A stretch of DNA of 64,000 bases from UBA1351 sp965140555 (GCA_965140555.1 OZ223259.1:1302001-1366000); one strand, 5' to 3'. Shown: positions 1 to 11,800, counted from the first letter of the stretch. Notes: generated by a model not told the origin, from the sequence alone. A program made the numbers and translations.

Positions 1-3000
1 TTTGAGAATGTGAATCCCTAAATAACCCGTTACACCAGTTAATAATATATTCTCGAATTTCGTTTCACTCACATTATTTATACGTGTTTCACTTTTGACT
101 TTATTCAGATATGATTCATTAAACTCATTAAAAAACATTTGCTGTTCATTTGATTCTTCATTTGAATAAGTCTGATTATACTCAATTAACTTCTCAAGTC
201 TATCTTTTAGATATTGTTCCTTTTTTACGATAACTTTCTCTAGTTGCCTTATAGTCGGATATTGGAATACTTGATTTAATTTCACCTCATAATTTTGTGA
301 AAGTTCTCCAACGAATGATACAGCCTTCAACGAATCCATTCCAAGCTCAAAAAAATCATCATCTAGCTTGATATTCACAACGCCTGAAATTTGCTTAAGT
401 TTATTATAAATGTCTACTTGAATTTCTGAGGTCCACTCTTCAAATTGATCATCTTCTAGCTCATATGACGGTATTATCCTGTTATCATTCTCAGACTTAA
501 CTAAATCATTTTCCTTTGGTTTAATATTCAAGTCAAATGTGAGTTCGTCATATCCATACGTTGGCAACAGAATTTTTTTCCCACTCTTATCAAAAACAAC
601 ATCCAAACTAATCTTAAGCCCTACATTTTCTAAATCTCCTATTTTACTCAAAAAATAAACATAGTCATTAGTTTCATCATTTTTATGTCTCATTGTATTC
701 ACATATATAGAATAGGGGTTGTTTTTTAAAATGTCACTGGTAAATGAACTAAGTGTTTTTCCAGGTCCCACTTCTATAAAAATATTCGTACTTTCATTCT
801 GAATCTTTTCTATTCCTTGATAGAATCTAACAGGTTTAACAATATGCTCCGAATAATATCTAGGATCCATAGCGTCTTTACCTCTAATGAATTCACCGGT
901 TACATTTGATAAGTATTCTATTTGAGGTTCCTTTAGCTCTATATCATCAAATACTTTTTCGAAATCACTCAATATAGAATCCATCATTTTTGAGTGGAAA
1001 GCCAGTTGGGTTTTAAGTCTTTTGAAGAGTATATCATTTTGTCTTAAAAGCATTTCAACTTTTTCTATGCCTGTCACGGTCCCAGAAATAGTACATGAAT
1101 GACTAGTATTATATGCTGCTATTTCAACGTCATCATTTAAATATTTTTCTATCTCCTCAGGTGAAGCCAACACACTAAGCATAGCCCCCTCAGACAATTG
1201 ATTCATTAGTTTGCCCCTTTTTACTAGAATCCTAATTGCCTCTTTTGGAGTCATAACACCAGAGATACAGGCTGCCGCATACTCTCCGATACTGTGTCCA
1301 ATCATCACATCTGGAAATATGCCGAATTTCATTAAATATTTTGCAATAGAATATTCAAACGCAAATATAATTGGTTGTGCATAATAGGTATTGTATATGT
1401 CATGTGTTTCTCCTTTTTCAGAAAAAATAATTTCTTTTAAATCAACATTCATATGTTGATTTGCTTCATCTAAGCACTCATCGATTATATTGCTGAATAT
1501 CTCACTGTGGTCATATAATTCTTTACCCATATCGATGTATTGAGAGCCTTGCCCAGGAAACATAAAAATCACTTTTGCCTTTTCACACTTTAGTTCTCTT
1601 GAATCTTTAACCACATAATCGCCATTCTCTATTTTTGTTAATAGGCTGTCCATCGTATCTGCTACTATATGGGTTCGATATCTCATTTTTTTTCTTCCAT
1701 TAGCTAATGTGTATGCTATATCTGTTAAAGCTAGTTTTTTTTCTTTTAAGAAATCTCCATATTTGGCTATAGTGTTTTGTAATGCCTTTTTCGATTCTGC
1801 ACTGAACAGAAATATATTTGCTGAATCCATATCCAAATTCAATACATTATTCTCATAAGACTCCATTATTAAATGTACATTTGTTCCTCCGATTCCAAAA
1901 GCGCTAACCCCAGCATAAATAGGTTCACTGGAATCTGTCAGATCTAAATTTGTATCATTTACAAAGAAAGGTGTATTGTTAAAGCTAATTCCTTCATTTG
2001 CTTTTGAATAATTCACTGTTCTTGGAACCAGCCTATTTTTCAATGCCAATGTTGATTTAATCACACCAGCAACACCCGCAGCATTATCTAAATGACCAAT
2101 ATTAGATTTTACGGAACCTACTGCGCAAAATTGCTTTTTGTCCGTATTGTAGGCCTCTGTTAAAGACTTTATCTCTATAGGGTCTCCTAGAATCGTTCCA
2201 GTTCCATGAGTTTCTACAAATTTTATCTTTTCAGAGTCAATATTCGCTAATCTGATTGCCGTTTTGATTACCTCTGATTGCCCTGTAATACTTGGAGCGG
2301 TGTATCCAATCTTTTGTGTTCCATCATTATTTATAGAAGATGCTTTAATAATCGAAAGAATATTATCATTATCTCTAATCGCATCTTCGAGTCGCTTTAA
2401 TACAACTATTCCTGCACCATTGCCACTAACAGTTCCCGTAGCATTATCATCAAAAGCTCTACAATGTCCATCTTTAGAATTAATCATCCCTTCGATAAAA
2501 TGATAGCCCGTTTTTTGTGGAAGTACAATCGATACACCACCGGCAATTGCCATATCACTGTCTCCACATAAAATACTTTGACATGCCATGTGGATTGCCG
2601 ACAATGATGAGGAGCATGCTGTCTGTAGTGTCATACTTGGCCCTGTTAAATTTAATTTATGAGATATCCTTGTACTAAAGAAATCACTCATATTCATAGT
2701 TAATGTCCCATAATAGTCATCAATCATATGCTGATTGGACATCAAATGCTCAAGCCACTTCACATTTGTTGAGCCACCAATAAAAGTTCCAATTTTGTGA
2801 TCATTTGTGTGTGAAGAATAACCTGCGCTTTCAAGTGCTTCCCAAGAAACTTTATGAAGAAGCCTAAGTTGAGGATCCATAAGATCTGAATCCTTTGGTG
2901 TATAGTTAAAAAATAAAGGATCGAATTTATTTAAATCTTCAATAATACCTCTTACCGGTACATAATTATTGCTATTCATAACCTCTTCTGATACGCCACT

Positions 3001-6000
3001 TTTAGCTAATTCGTCAGCAGTAAATCTACTTAAAGATTCTTTACCTTCCACTAAATTCGTCCAAAACTGATTGAGATCATTTGCTCCTGGAAACCTAAGT
3101 CCAGCACCAATTATCGCAATCTCATCTCCTGTTCTATTTCTTTCATTTTCTCTTATTGACTTGTTTGTCTTAAGTACAACTTTGGAATGAAGCTTCTCAT
3201 CACCATTCTTTTTTTTGTTTGTCTTTGTTTCAATATAGTCTGATATTTCTTTAATGGTTGTATGTTCAAAGAAATCAATAATGTCTAACTTCAGTTTCAA
3301 TTTTTCTTCAATTAGATTTTGCATTTCAATGAGTTTTAATGAAGTTCCCCCAATATCAAAAAAGTTATCCGTTACACTGAGATTTTTAACTTCAAGCAAG
3401 TCACTCCATATTTTCTCTATTTCCATTTGCAGATTAGTACTAGCCTTAACACCTTCTTGAGATGCTTTTAAAATTTCACCTTTAATATTAAGTATTCCTT
3501 TTCGATCTGCTTTTCCATTTTTGTTGAGTGGAATCTTTGGAACAGAAATGAATTCTGAAGGGATCATATAAGAAACCAACTTACTTCTAACTTTGTTTCT
3601 CATTTCGATCAAATCCAAAGGTTCTAAAAGTTCGACATATGCCACCAAATAATTTTCATTCTTGTAATTTGTTTTAACGAGTACTACACATCCATTAATT
3701 TCATCAACTTCAAGAAGTTTGTTTTCTATTTGTTCCAGTTCAATTCTATGACCTCTTATTTTAACTTGATTATCTACCCTTCCTAAATATTCAATTTCTC
3801 CATTCATCGTCCATCTACCAAGATCACCAGTTCTATATACTCTGTCTTCACCGTCAATGTTTACTCTCTTGAACTTTTCATTAGTCAGTTCATTTTTATT
3901 GAGATAACCTCTTGTGACGCCAGTACCACCAATGTAAATTTCTCCAACCACAGTTATCGGTACAGGTTTCTCATTATCATCTAGGATATATGCTTTCACA
4001 TTTGCGATAGGACTGCCCACCAATACTTTTCCTTCCTTACAATTCCAAGAAAGAGCATCAACAGTTGTTTCAGTCGGCCCATAATTATTACATACAGAGT
4101 ATCCTTTATTAAGCAAATTGTCTTTAAGATCTATTGGTAATTTTTCTCCCCCTGATGTTACATGTTTTAATGTCTCTGGTTTTACTTCATCACTTAACAA
4201 TTCCTTCAACATTGTGGGAACAAAATCTATAATACTGATCTTATTGACCTTAATATACTCAATAAACTTACTTCTATCCAATATCATATCTTTATCAACA
4301 ATATGAAGCGTTCCTCCATTTAAGAGAGTGCCCATAATATTCTCTATGCTCGCATCAAAAGTATAGTTAGCGAGGTTGATCCCATTAAAGCCTTCCTTGA
4401 CATCATACTTCTTACTATACCAGTTTACAAGATTTGTAATATTTCTGTTCTCAAGCATAACCCCTTTTGGAACACCAGTCGTTCCAGAAGTATATATAAT
4501 TGAAAATAAGTTAGTACTCTCTATTCCAGTCTTTTGATGTACATCATTCTCATTTGTTATCATAGGAGAATGAAAATCAACCAATTCTGAGTTTAATTCT
4601 GGTATCATATATTCCTCTTTAGTAAGAGTTATATTTAAGTCACAGTCTTTTTCAATATAGAGTTTTTGTTCTAAAGGAATACTGGTATCTATTGGAGCAT
4701 ATGCACAACCGGCTTTTAGTATACCTAGTATACCAATGATCATTTCTGAACATGGCGTTGTCATTATTCCAACAATCTCTTCTGGTCTTGCTTTTCTTTT
4801 ACAGATAAAATTCGCTACTTTATTAGCTCTTTTATCTAATTCCTTATACGTCAGCTGTTCATCCTTATAAACCATTGCGACAGAATTAGGTTGTTCAGCT
4901 ACTTTCTTATGAAATTTACCTATCGGAATTGAATTATCTTCAAAAGAGATAGATGTTTCATTAAATCTTTTGAGTCTCAATAAGTCACTATCATCTAAAA
5001 TTACAAGATCATTTATTTTCGTTTGCAAGTTAACCGTAATTTTTTCAAGAACTATAATATAGTGACGTAAAAAGCTTTCCATTTTCTTTTCATCAAATAA
5101 TTCGGTTGCATATTCAAGCTCAAAGTCAATCGTCTCTTGACTTTTAACACAGCTCATGGAAAAATCAAATTTTGATTCCTCATTGTTTAATTTAATCTCT
5201 CTAATACCATAGTCATTCACTACATTTTTATAATTAACATCTTCATAACTAAACATCGTATCAAATAAAGGATTTCTTGTAGCTTCCCTATCAATGCTCA
5301 AATCCATTACAAGCTCATCAAATGAATAGGCTTGGTTTTTTAAGTCCTCTATCATATTTCGTTTCACATTTTCAATAAATTCACTTATACTAAGAGAACC
5401 ATCAACCGTATTTCTTAAAGCTAAAGTATTCACAAACATCCCTACAATATTTTTTAAGTCCACATGCAATCTGTTTTCAACTGGTGTTCCAACGGTTATA
5501 TCGTTTGTGTTTGAATACTTCCATAAAGTAATATAGTACGCACTTAATAAAATCGTATAAATTGTTGTTCTAGTATTTTTTGCAATTTCTTGAATTTCCG
5601 ATAATTGATCTGATGTAATACAAGCTTTTATTCGGTTTCCACTTCGCTTAATCATATTTTGTCTCTCATAATCTAGCGGAAAATTCATTGGTTCTGGTTT
5701 GTCGCTAAATCTACTAAACCAATACTCCTTCATCTTTCTTGTTTCAGAATGTCCCTTGTTATTTTGCTCCCATGACACATAATCTTTATATTCAAGATTT
5801 GACTCCGATAATTTTTCACCATTTAACAGTTTGACCATATCATTCATTATCAATCGAATCGAAGCGCCATCTGAAATGATGTGATGCATATCACCCAGTA
5901 TTATTGTTTTATTGGTATTGAATTTTATAAATTTCACTCTAACCAACGGATCTTTTGTCAAATCAAATGGTTTTATGAATTTTGAAACCAGGCTTTCAAT

Positions 6001-8808
6001 ATTTTCATGAGACTCGACTTCTTCGTACGCAATATTGTATGATAGTTCATCCTCAATCTTTATATATGGCTTATTTAGGTCGATGCACACCCTTGCTCTT
6101 AAAAGTTCATGTCTTTTTAATATGCTTTGAAATATCTTTTCGAAATCTTCTATCTTCAGTTGTCCTTCAATTTCAAAGCCGAAAGGCATATTATATGATG
6201 TACTTTCTTTTTCAAGCATACTCAAGAAGTAAAGTCTATATTGAGCCATACTTAATGGGAATTCTTTAAGGTACTTTGACTTTTCAATCTTCTTGTGTTC
6301 TGTCGATGTGGTGGTGTTGATTTTTTTACTTAACTCTCTAATCGTCTGACACTCAAATATATCGTTTAAGTTTAGGTTAATATTCATTTTCTCGGATATC
6401 TTCAAAATAAGCATATTAGCAAGTAATGAATGCCCCCCAATTTCAAAGAAATTGTCAGTCATGCTTATAGAAGCCTCCGTTTCTAATACTTCCTGCCACA
6501 AAACTTGTAATGATTTTTCTAAATCGCTCATTGCTTCATCTTTTTCCGTAACTGATTCAACTCTAATTTTATTCAAAGCGTTACTATCTACTTTCCCGTT
6601 TATATTTAAAGGAATTGAATCGACTATACAAATTTCTTTTGGTATCATATATTCCGGTACTCTATCACTCAAACTACTTTTGATGTATTGTGAAGAGTTG
6701 TCAACACTATAATCGTCAATAGTTACATAAGCTATTAAACTGCTCTCACCTGATTTTAATTGATTTACATGTAGATATACATCTTTAACCGGAGGAAGTT
6801 TCTTAAGATTTTCTTCAATATCCAGAAGTTCAATTCTATAACCTCTTATTTTGACTTGCCTATCTATTCTTCCATAAAAAAGTATATTTTCATCATTATT
6901 GATCGATACTAAGTCGCCAGTTTTGTAACCTCTCAGCTTCCTATTTTCAAATTCTTCAAAGAATTTTTTGTCACTGTCTTTTACATAACCTTTTGCAAGT
7001 CCATGACCAAATAAAACCAACTCACCCTTGACATTTCGAGGAAGTATAGAACCCTGCTTGTTAATGACAGCACCCATTACATTCTTAAAAGTCTTTCCAA
7101 TCGGCACATTATTGCTGATCATAGCTTCTCTAACATTAAAACTTGAAGTATAGATTGTATTCTCCGTTGGTCCATACAGGTTTTCTATATGGATATTCTG
7201 GAATACTTCCAAAGCTTTTTCACGCAAACTATACGCAAAAGTTTCTCCAGCAATTAAAAGATATTTTAAATGAGAGTCTATCTCAGTAGGATTATGCTTA
7301 ACAAATTCAGTAAAAACATTAAACATAGATGGTGTAAAATTAATATGCGTTACTTGGTTTACTAATATTGAAGTTCTTAGTTTCGCCACATCCTTTTCCA
7401 AACCATTTTCAAGTACATACAAAGCGCCTTCCCCGAAAAACCATCCAAACAATTCTGCAACAGAAACATCAAATGCATATGAAGTTTTAAACATGAATAC
7501 ATCATTCGTTCTCATCGGAAACTTACTTTGATGATCTGTCAAAGTATTAATTATCGAGCTGTGATTAACCATTACCCCTTTAGGGGTTCCTGTTGTCCCT
7601 GATGTATATATTATGTATGCTAACGTTTCACCAGCTATGTCTTCATGAAAAGGGGCATCACTCATTAAGGATATTCTAGAATCGTCATATATGATGTTTA
7701 TTATCCCCTCTTTTTTATTCGCAAGACCACCATAGAAAATAGCATCCGCTCCACTATCGTTCAAAATAAAATTAACTCTCTCTTGTGGCATTTTAGTATC
7801 GATTGGTATATATGAAACTCCAAGTTTCAATATCGCTAGTATTGATAACACTACATCTATTGACCGGTCAAACATTAAAGCTATCCGGTCGCCTTTTTTT
7901 ATACCATTTTCTTTCAAATAGTTTGCGATTTGATTGATTTTCCGATCGACTTCATCATAGGTGTATGAAGCAAATTCATCAATTATGGCCGTCTCATTTC
8001 TGAGTAAAGTAACTTTTTTCTCAAAATAGCTATAAACATCATCAACACAATTTTCATCTTGAAGTATCTCTAACTCATTTAGAAATTTTTTGAGCTCCTC
8101 CTCGTGAATCAATGTGTTTAATGAAATATTCGTATCTAAGTTTCTTACTATACAGCTGAGTATATTTTCTATCGAAGTCATCAAACCCATCATATTTTCT
8201 TGGGTAATATAGGCTTTATCCCAGTTCACCTCAATAATTAACGCTTTATCATCACTTTTCAGTATCAAGTTTAATGCAAATAGGTTATCACTACAATTTT
8301 TATGCAAAGCTTCTGAACAAACGAATATATTCTTATATTTTTCAACGTCTGAATATTTCCTGAGCTTTTCATCTAAACCAACCGCATTCTGGTAACTAAC
8401 GCTCTTAGCTATACACTCTTTTATATCATTTAAGTACTCCCTATTGGTTAGTTCCTTCTCATAAACATATGAAATCGGTAGCATAATATTGTCATCCGAT
8501 TGGTGTTTTGGCGTAAATACTCTTGAATACTGAGTTCCATTAATATTTTTCAAAAAATTTAAAAGTGTCGCAGTAAATATTGTATACCACATCTTGGTAG
8601 ATCCTTTTGTCATTGATCTAATATAATCATTTAATTCCGGATCTATTTTGTATTCAAAACGACCAAAACCTTGATCTTCAACAGTCTCTGACATACAATA
8701 TAAAAGATCTTCACTTAACTGCATATCAATTATTGCTTTCTCCCAAAATTTTTCTATTTCGTAACCTTCTTTTGAAGTTAAATTTACTTTTGTCTTTAGT
8801 TGACTCAT
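1..8808 (-). CDS. Hybrid NRPS-PKS (partial C-A-T, C-A-T, KS-AT-T-reductase), cut by left edge
   Basis: The frame is open from ATG at 8808 (GGAGG eight bases upstream) to base 1, so 2,936 residues are visible and the C-terminus is missing. Domains by approximate residue: a C-terminal half condensation domain without HHxxxDG (1-230); A (250-750, YTSGTTGTPKG near 402); carrier (FFEIGGHSLL, ~790); full C (HHIISDG, ~976); A (1290-1790); carrier (FFDIGGTSLK, ~1815); ketosynthase (active Cys in TACSSS ~2065, then HGTG and SNIGH); acyltransferase (GHSIGEYAAA ~2507; an AFH motif suggests malonyl-CoA); carrier (FFELGMDSL, ~2820); then TGVTGYLG, the NAD(P)-binding start of a thioester-reductase-type domain. 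No KR, DH or ER is seen, so the added beta-keto group should remain. By analogy with GrsA I read pocket codes of about DVANLALIY and DAEDTGNVD, which I cannot assign; the acidic residues in the second would suit a basic amino acid. It should receive the peptide from NRPS-2, 54 bp upstream. Confidence 0.9.
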   Translation of the reverse strand, partial: MSQLKTKVNLTSKEGYEIEKFWEKAIIDMQLSEDLLYCMSETVEDQGFGRFEYKIDPELNDYIRSMTKGSTKMWYTIFTATLLNFLKNINGTQYSRVFTPKHQSDDNIMLPISYVYEKELTNREYLNDIKECIAKSVSYQNAVGLDEKLRKYSDVEKYKNIFVCSEALHKNCSDNLFALNLILKSDDKALIIEVNWDKAYITQENMMGLMTSIENILSCIVRNLDTNISLNTLIHEEELKKFLNELEILQDENCVDDVYSYFEKKVTLLRNETAIIDEFASYTYDEVDRKINQIANYLKENGIKKGDRIALMFDRSIDVVLSILAILKLGVSYIPIDTKMPQERVNFILNDSGADAIFYGGLANKKEGIINIIYDDSRISLMSDAPFHEDIAGETLAYIIYTSGTTGTPKGVMVNHSSIINTLTDHQSKFPMRTNDVFMFKTSYAFDVSVAELFGWFFGEGALYVLENGLEKDVAKLRTSILVNQVTHINFTPSMFNVFTEFVKHNPTEIDSHLKYLLIAGETFAYSLREKALEVFQNIHIENLYGPTENTIYTSSFNVREAMISNNVPIGKTFKNVMGAVINKQGSILPRNVKGELVLFGHGLAKGYVKDSDKKFFEEFENRKLRGYKTGDLVSINNDENILFYGRIDRQVKIRGYRIELLDIEENLKKLPPVKDVYLHVNQLKSGESSLIAYVTIDDYSVDNSSQYIKSSLSDRVPEYMIPKEICIVDSIPLNINGKVDSNALNKIRVESVTEKDEAMSDLEKSLQVLWQEVLETEASISMTDNFFEIGGHSLLANMLILKISEKMNINLNLNDIFECQTIRELSKKINTTTSTEHKKIEKSKYLKEFPLSMAQYRLYFLSMLEKESTSYNMPFGFEIEGQLKIEDFEKIFQSILKRHELLRARVCIDLNKPYIKIEDELSYNIAYEEVESHENIESLVSKFIKPFDLTKDPLVRVKFIKFNTNKTIILGDMHHIISDGASIRLIMNDMVKLLNGEKLSESNLEYKDYVSWEQNNKGHSETRKMKEYWFSRFSDKPEPMNFPLDYERQNMIKRSGNRIKACITSDQLSEIQEIAKNTRTTIYTILLSAYYITLWKYSNTNDITVGTPVENRLHVDLKNIVGMFVNTLALRNTVDGSLSISEFIENVKRNMIEDLKNQAYSFDELVMDLSIDREATRNPLFDTMFSYEDVNYKNVVNDYGIREIKLNNEESKFDFSMSCVKSQETIDFELEYATELFDEKKMESFLRHYIIVLEKITVNLQTKINDLVILDDSDLLRLKRFNETSISFEDNSIPIGKFHKKVAEQPNSVAMVYKDEQLTYKELDKRANKVANFICKRKARPEEIVGIMTTPCSEMIIGILGILKAGCAYAPIDTSIPLEQKLYIEKDCDLNITLTKEEYMIPELNSELVDFHSPMITNENDVHQKTGIESTNLFSIIYTSGTTGVPKGVMLENRNITNLVNWYSKKYDVKEGFNGINLANYTFDASIENIMGTLLNGGTLHIVDKDMILDRSKFIEYIKVNKISIIDFVPTMLKELLSDEVKPETLKHVTSGGEKLPIDLKDNLLNKGYSVCNNYGPTETTVDALSWNCKEGKVLVGSPIANVKAYILDDNEKPVPITVVGEIYIGGTGVTRGYLNKNELTNEKFKRVNIDGEDRVYRTGDLGRWTMNGEIEYLGRVDNQVKIRGHRIELEQIENKLLEVDEINGCVVLVKTNYKNENYLVAYVELLEPLDLIEMRNKVRSKLVSYMIPSEFISVPKIPLNKNGKADRKGILNIKGEILKASQEGVKASTNLQMEIEKIWSDLLEVKNLSVTDNFFDIGGTSLKLIEMQNLIEEKLKLKLDIIDFFEHTTIKEISDYIETKTNKKKNGDEKLHSKVVLKTNKSIRENERNRTGDEIAIIGAGLRFPGANDLNQFWTNLVEGKESLSRFTADELAKSGVSEEVMNSNNYVPVRGIIEDLNKFDPLFFNYTPKDSDLMDPQLRLLHKVSWEALESAGYSSHTNDHKIGTFIGGSTNVKWLEHLMSNQHMIDDYYGTLTMNMSDFFSTRISHKLNLTGPSMTLQTACSSSLSAIHMACQSILCGDSDMAIAGGVSIVLPQKTGYHFIEGMINSKDGHCRAFDDNATGTVSGNGAGIVVLKRLEDAIRDNDNILSIIKASSINNDGTQKIGYTAPSITGQSEVIKTAIRLANIDSEKIKFVETHGTGTILGDPIEIKSLTEAYNTDKKQFCAVGSVKSNIGHLDNAAGVAGVIKSTLALKNRLVPRTVNYSKANEGISFNNTPFFVNDTNLDLTDSSEPIYAGVSAFGIGGTNVHLIMESYENNVLNLDMDSANIFLFSAESKKALQNTIAKYGDFLKEKKLALTDIAYTLANGRKKMRYRTHIVADTMDSLLTKIENGDYVVKDSRELKCEKAKVIFMFPGQGSQYIDMGKELYDHSEIFSNIIDECLDEANQHMNVDLKEIIFSEKGETHDIYNTYYAQPIIFAFEYSIAKYLMKFGIFPDVMIGHSIGEYAAACISGVMTPKEAIRILVKRGKLMNQLSEGAMLSVLASPEEIEKYLNDDVEIAAYNTSHSCTISGTVTGIEKVEMLLRQNDILFKRLKTQLAFHSKMMDSILSDFEKVFDDIELKEPQIEYLSNVTGEFIRGKDAMDPRYYSEHIVKPVRFYQGIEKIQNESTNIFIEVGPGKTLSSFTSDILKNNPYSIYVNTMRHKNDETNDYVYFLSKIGDLENVGLKISLDVVFDKSGKKILLPTYGYDELTFDLNIKPKENDLVKSENDNRIIPSYELEDDQFEEWTSEIQVDIYNKLKQISGVVNIKLDDDFFELGMDSLKAVSFVGELSQNYEVKLNQVFQYPTIRQLEKVIVKKEQYLKDRLEKLIEYNQTYSNEESNEQQMFFNEFNESYLNKVKSETRINNVSETKFENILLTGVTGYLGIHILK

Positions 8809-8834
8809 TTTAGTTCCTCCATAATAGCAAAATC

Positions 8835-8858
8835 ATCGAAGAGGTTTCCCTCTTCGAT
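8835..8858 (-). other. Intercistronic hairpin with GAAA tetraloop
   Basis: In the 54-bp gap between NRPS-2 and the NRPS-PKS gene lies a perfect 10-bp inverted repeat (ATCGAAGAGG / CCTCTTCGAT). On the transcribed strand its loop is GAAA, a stable GNRA tetraloop, and a short T-rich stretch follows. It could be a processing or stabilising hairpin or a weak attenuator that tunes the ratio of the two synthetases. The structure is seen; the role is inferred. Confidence 0.6.
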
Positions 8859-8862
8859 TAAA

Positions 8863-11800
8863 TTAAAATGTAAAATCTGACTCCCAATCAACTTTTTCTA
8901 TATCTTGTGATTGAGTTTCATTGACTAACTCAATATCTCCGAGCAACGTTTCACCTGCAATATCAATATTGTTAATAATTCTCTTCATAAAGTCACATAG
9001 TTCCTCTATTGTCTCTCTTCTAAACAACTCCGTTTTATACTCAAATTCTAATTCTGTTTCATCGCTATCTCTAATATGCAATGTCAAATCAAGTTTTGCT
9101 TCTTTAGCTTTGAGCTTATATGGTTCTAATTCAAGACCATCAAGTTTGACACCAGAGTCTTCCAATTTTTGATAAACGACCATTGTGTCGAAAAGAGGAT
9201 TCCTATTGGCTTCTCTTCTAACTTTTAAATCTTTCACAATATTTTCTAATGGGTAATATTGATTTCTTATTGCTTCAAGAGAAGCTTCTTTAAGATTATT
9301 GACTAATTGCTTAAATGTTGTATTGGCGTCCAAATTTGTTCTAATCACAGCAGTGTTAATAAACATCCCGACTAGATTTTCCATTTCTCCGGTTGGTCTT
9401 CCAAGCACCGGAACTCCAATTAGAATATCCGTATCATTTGTAATTCTATACAAAAGAATGTCGTAAATCGAGAGCATTATCGTGCTAATTGTAGTATTAT
9501 GGAATCGGGATATCTCACGTATTTTTTCTCGTTGCTCATCATCCAGATAGAACGAAATATTATCTCCGGCATCAGTTTTTAACTCACTTCTTTCAAAATC
9601 AGTAGGCAAGTTTAACTTTGGAATCTCTCCACTTAGTTTATTTAACCAATATTCTTTTTGCTTAATCATAAATTCAGTATCATTCACTTCATTTAACCAT
9701 TCTGAATAATCTTTATACTGTAGTTTAAGGTCTTCCATAACTTCGTCATTATAAATTCTTGTAAAGTCTGAAATCATGACTTCAGTTGAATACCCGTCTG
9801 TAATTATGTGATGTTTGTCCAGAAGCAAAATATTTTCATCTTTTCCCTCAATATTTACTACATACGCCCTTAAAAGTGGGGCTTTTGACAATTCAAATGG
9901 TACAATCAAACGATTTATTGTCTCTCTCAACTCAAAACGAGTTGTTGAAATCAGGTTCAGTTTAAACGATACATTTTCTGCAATACACTGTTTTGGTGTA
10001 TTATTGTCAATAACTATATATGTTCTAAGAGACTCATGTCTTTGTATTATTCTCCTTAGCGTTTCTTCAACTCGCAACAAATCCAATTTTCCAATTAACT
10101 TGATCGCCATAGGAGAATTATAATTCGTTGTGTTGCCATGGATAAGCTCAGAAAGATACACCCTCTTTTGTGGTGGTGCTAAATCATAATAGTTTTTCTT
10201 TACTGCAGTCTTGATTTTTATACTTTTTTCGTGTTCTCTTGTTGATATGAAATCAGACATCTTTCTTACTGTACTGTTTGAAAACACCTCAACTACTGAT
10301 ATATCAACATCAAATTCTTCGTTTATTTTTGAGATCAAACTCATCGCTTTTATTGAATGTCCACCCAAATCAAAGAAATCATCATCAATGCACATAATAT
10401 CAATCTCAAGGACACCTTTGAAAATATTTAAAAGCCTTTGATCCATATCATTTCGAGTAACATTAATTATTTTCGATTCTGTATCCATACTTGCGCCTTC
10501 TTTTAATGCATTAATATCTATTTTCCCATTTAAGTTAAGTGGGAACTTATCAAGTTTAATAAATCGCTTTGGAATCATGTAATTTGGTAGTTTCTTAGAT
10601 GCTTCTAAATAAATCATATTTTCATCCAAAGAACCTATATAGTAAGCATAGATCCTTTTAAACATTTCGTCATAAGTTACTACTACCTCATTTATGCCTT
10701 CGATTGAATGCATTGCTTCCTTAATTTCATCTAACTCGATTCTGTATCCATTAAGCTTGATTTGATTATCTATCCGATCTTTAATCTCAATTTCACCGGT
10801 TTCAATATATCTCCCAGTGTCTCCTGTTTTATAGAGAAGGCCAAAGTCCTTATGATCTATAAACTTCATAGCAGTTAGTTTACTGTTATTAAGATATCCC
10901 TCAGATAAACAGTCCCCACCAATACAGATTTCACCATAAGCACCCATCGGAGAAACTTGTTCATCTCGATCCAAAATGAGAGCAATTGTATTGTTAATTG
11001 GTTTACCTATAACTGATCTATCACTTTCCCACTTGCTCTCTATTTTATCCATATCAATTTTTTTAAATATCACACCAACAGTGGTTTCTGTTGGACCATA
11101 ATGATTCATGAAATGAATATGAGGGATTTTATGGCTTACTTGTTTTATATCGCTTAACGAAATTTTTTCCCCGCCTACTATTATCCATCTTATACTTTTA
11201 AAATTTGAAGAAGTTAAGTTAATATCATCCTTCAATACCGATAAGAACGATGGCGTTAATTTCAAATAGGTGACGTTTCTTTCTCTAATTCCATTAAGCA
11301 ATTTTTTAGGCGATGTATAGGTATCCTTACTCATAATATTTAAGGTTCCACCACTTAATAAAGTCGGGTAAATACTTGTATAACCCAAGTCAAAAGCATA
11401 GGAAGATGTTAGGAGACTCCCATCTTCATTAGTAAGATTAATCTCTTTGTTAAACCAGTTCACATAATTCACCATATTTTTATGACTTACTGTTACACCT
11501 TTCGGATTCCCTGTAGTCCCAGATGTATAAATCGTGTAAAGCAACTCATTTTCTGAATTTATCAACTGTGTAATTTCATCCTCTGATGCATTCGTTGCGT
11601 TTGTCATGTTAAAGACCATACAATTATCAAAATCACGGTCAACTGTTTCATCGACTATTAATAGTCCTGCCATACTATCCTCGAGGATGTATCTTATCCT
11701 TTCTACTGGCCAATCTGTATCAATCGGAATATATGGTATACTCGCCTTAATAGCTGCTAACATAGCAATGATTGTATTGTTCGATGGCTTTAAGTACAAT

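Noticed and set aside
1..120. KR domain at the end of the PKS module
   Set aside because: The Rossmann motif TGVTGYLG follows the carrier domain instead of preceding it, which fits a terminal thioester reductase better; only the first residues are visible, so some doubt remains.
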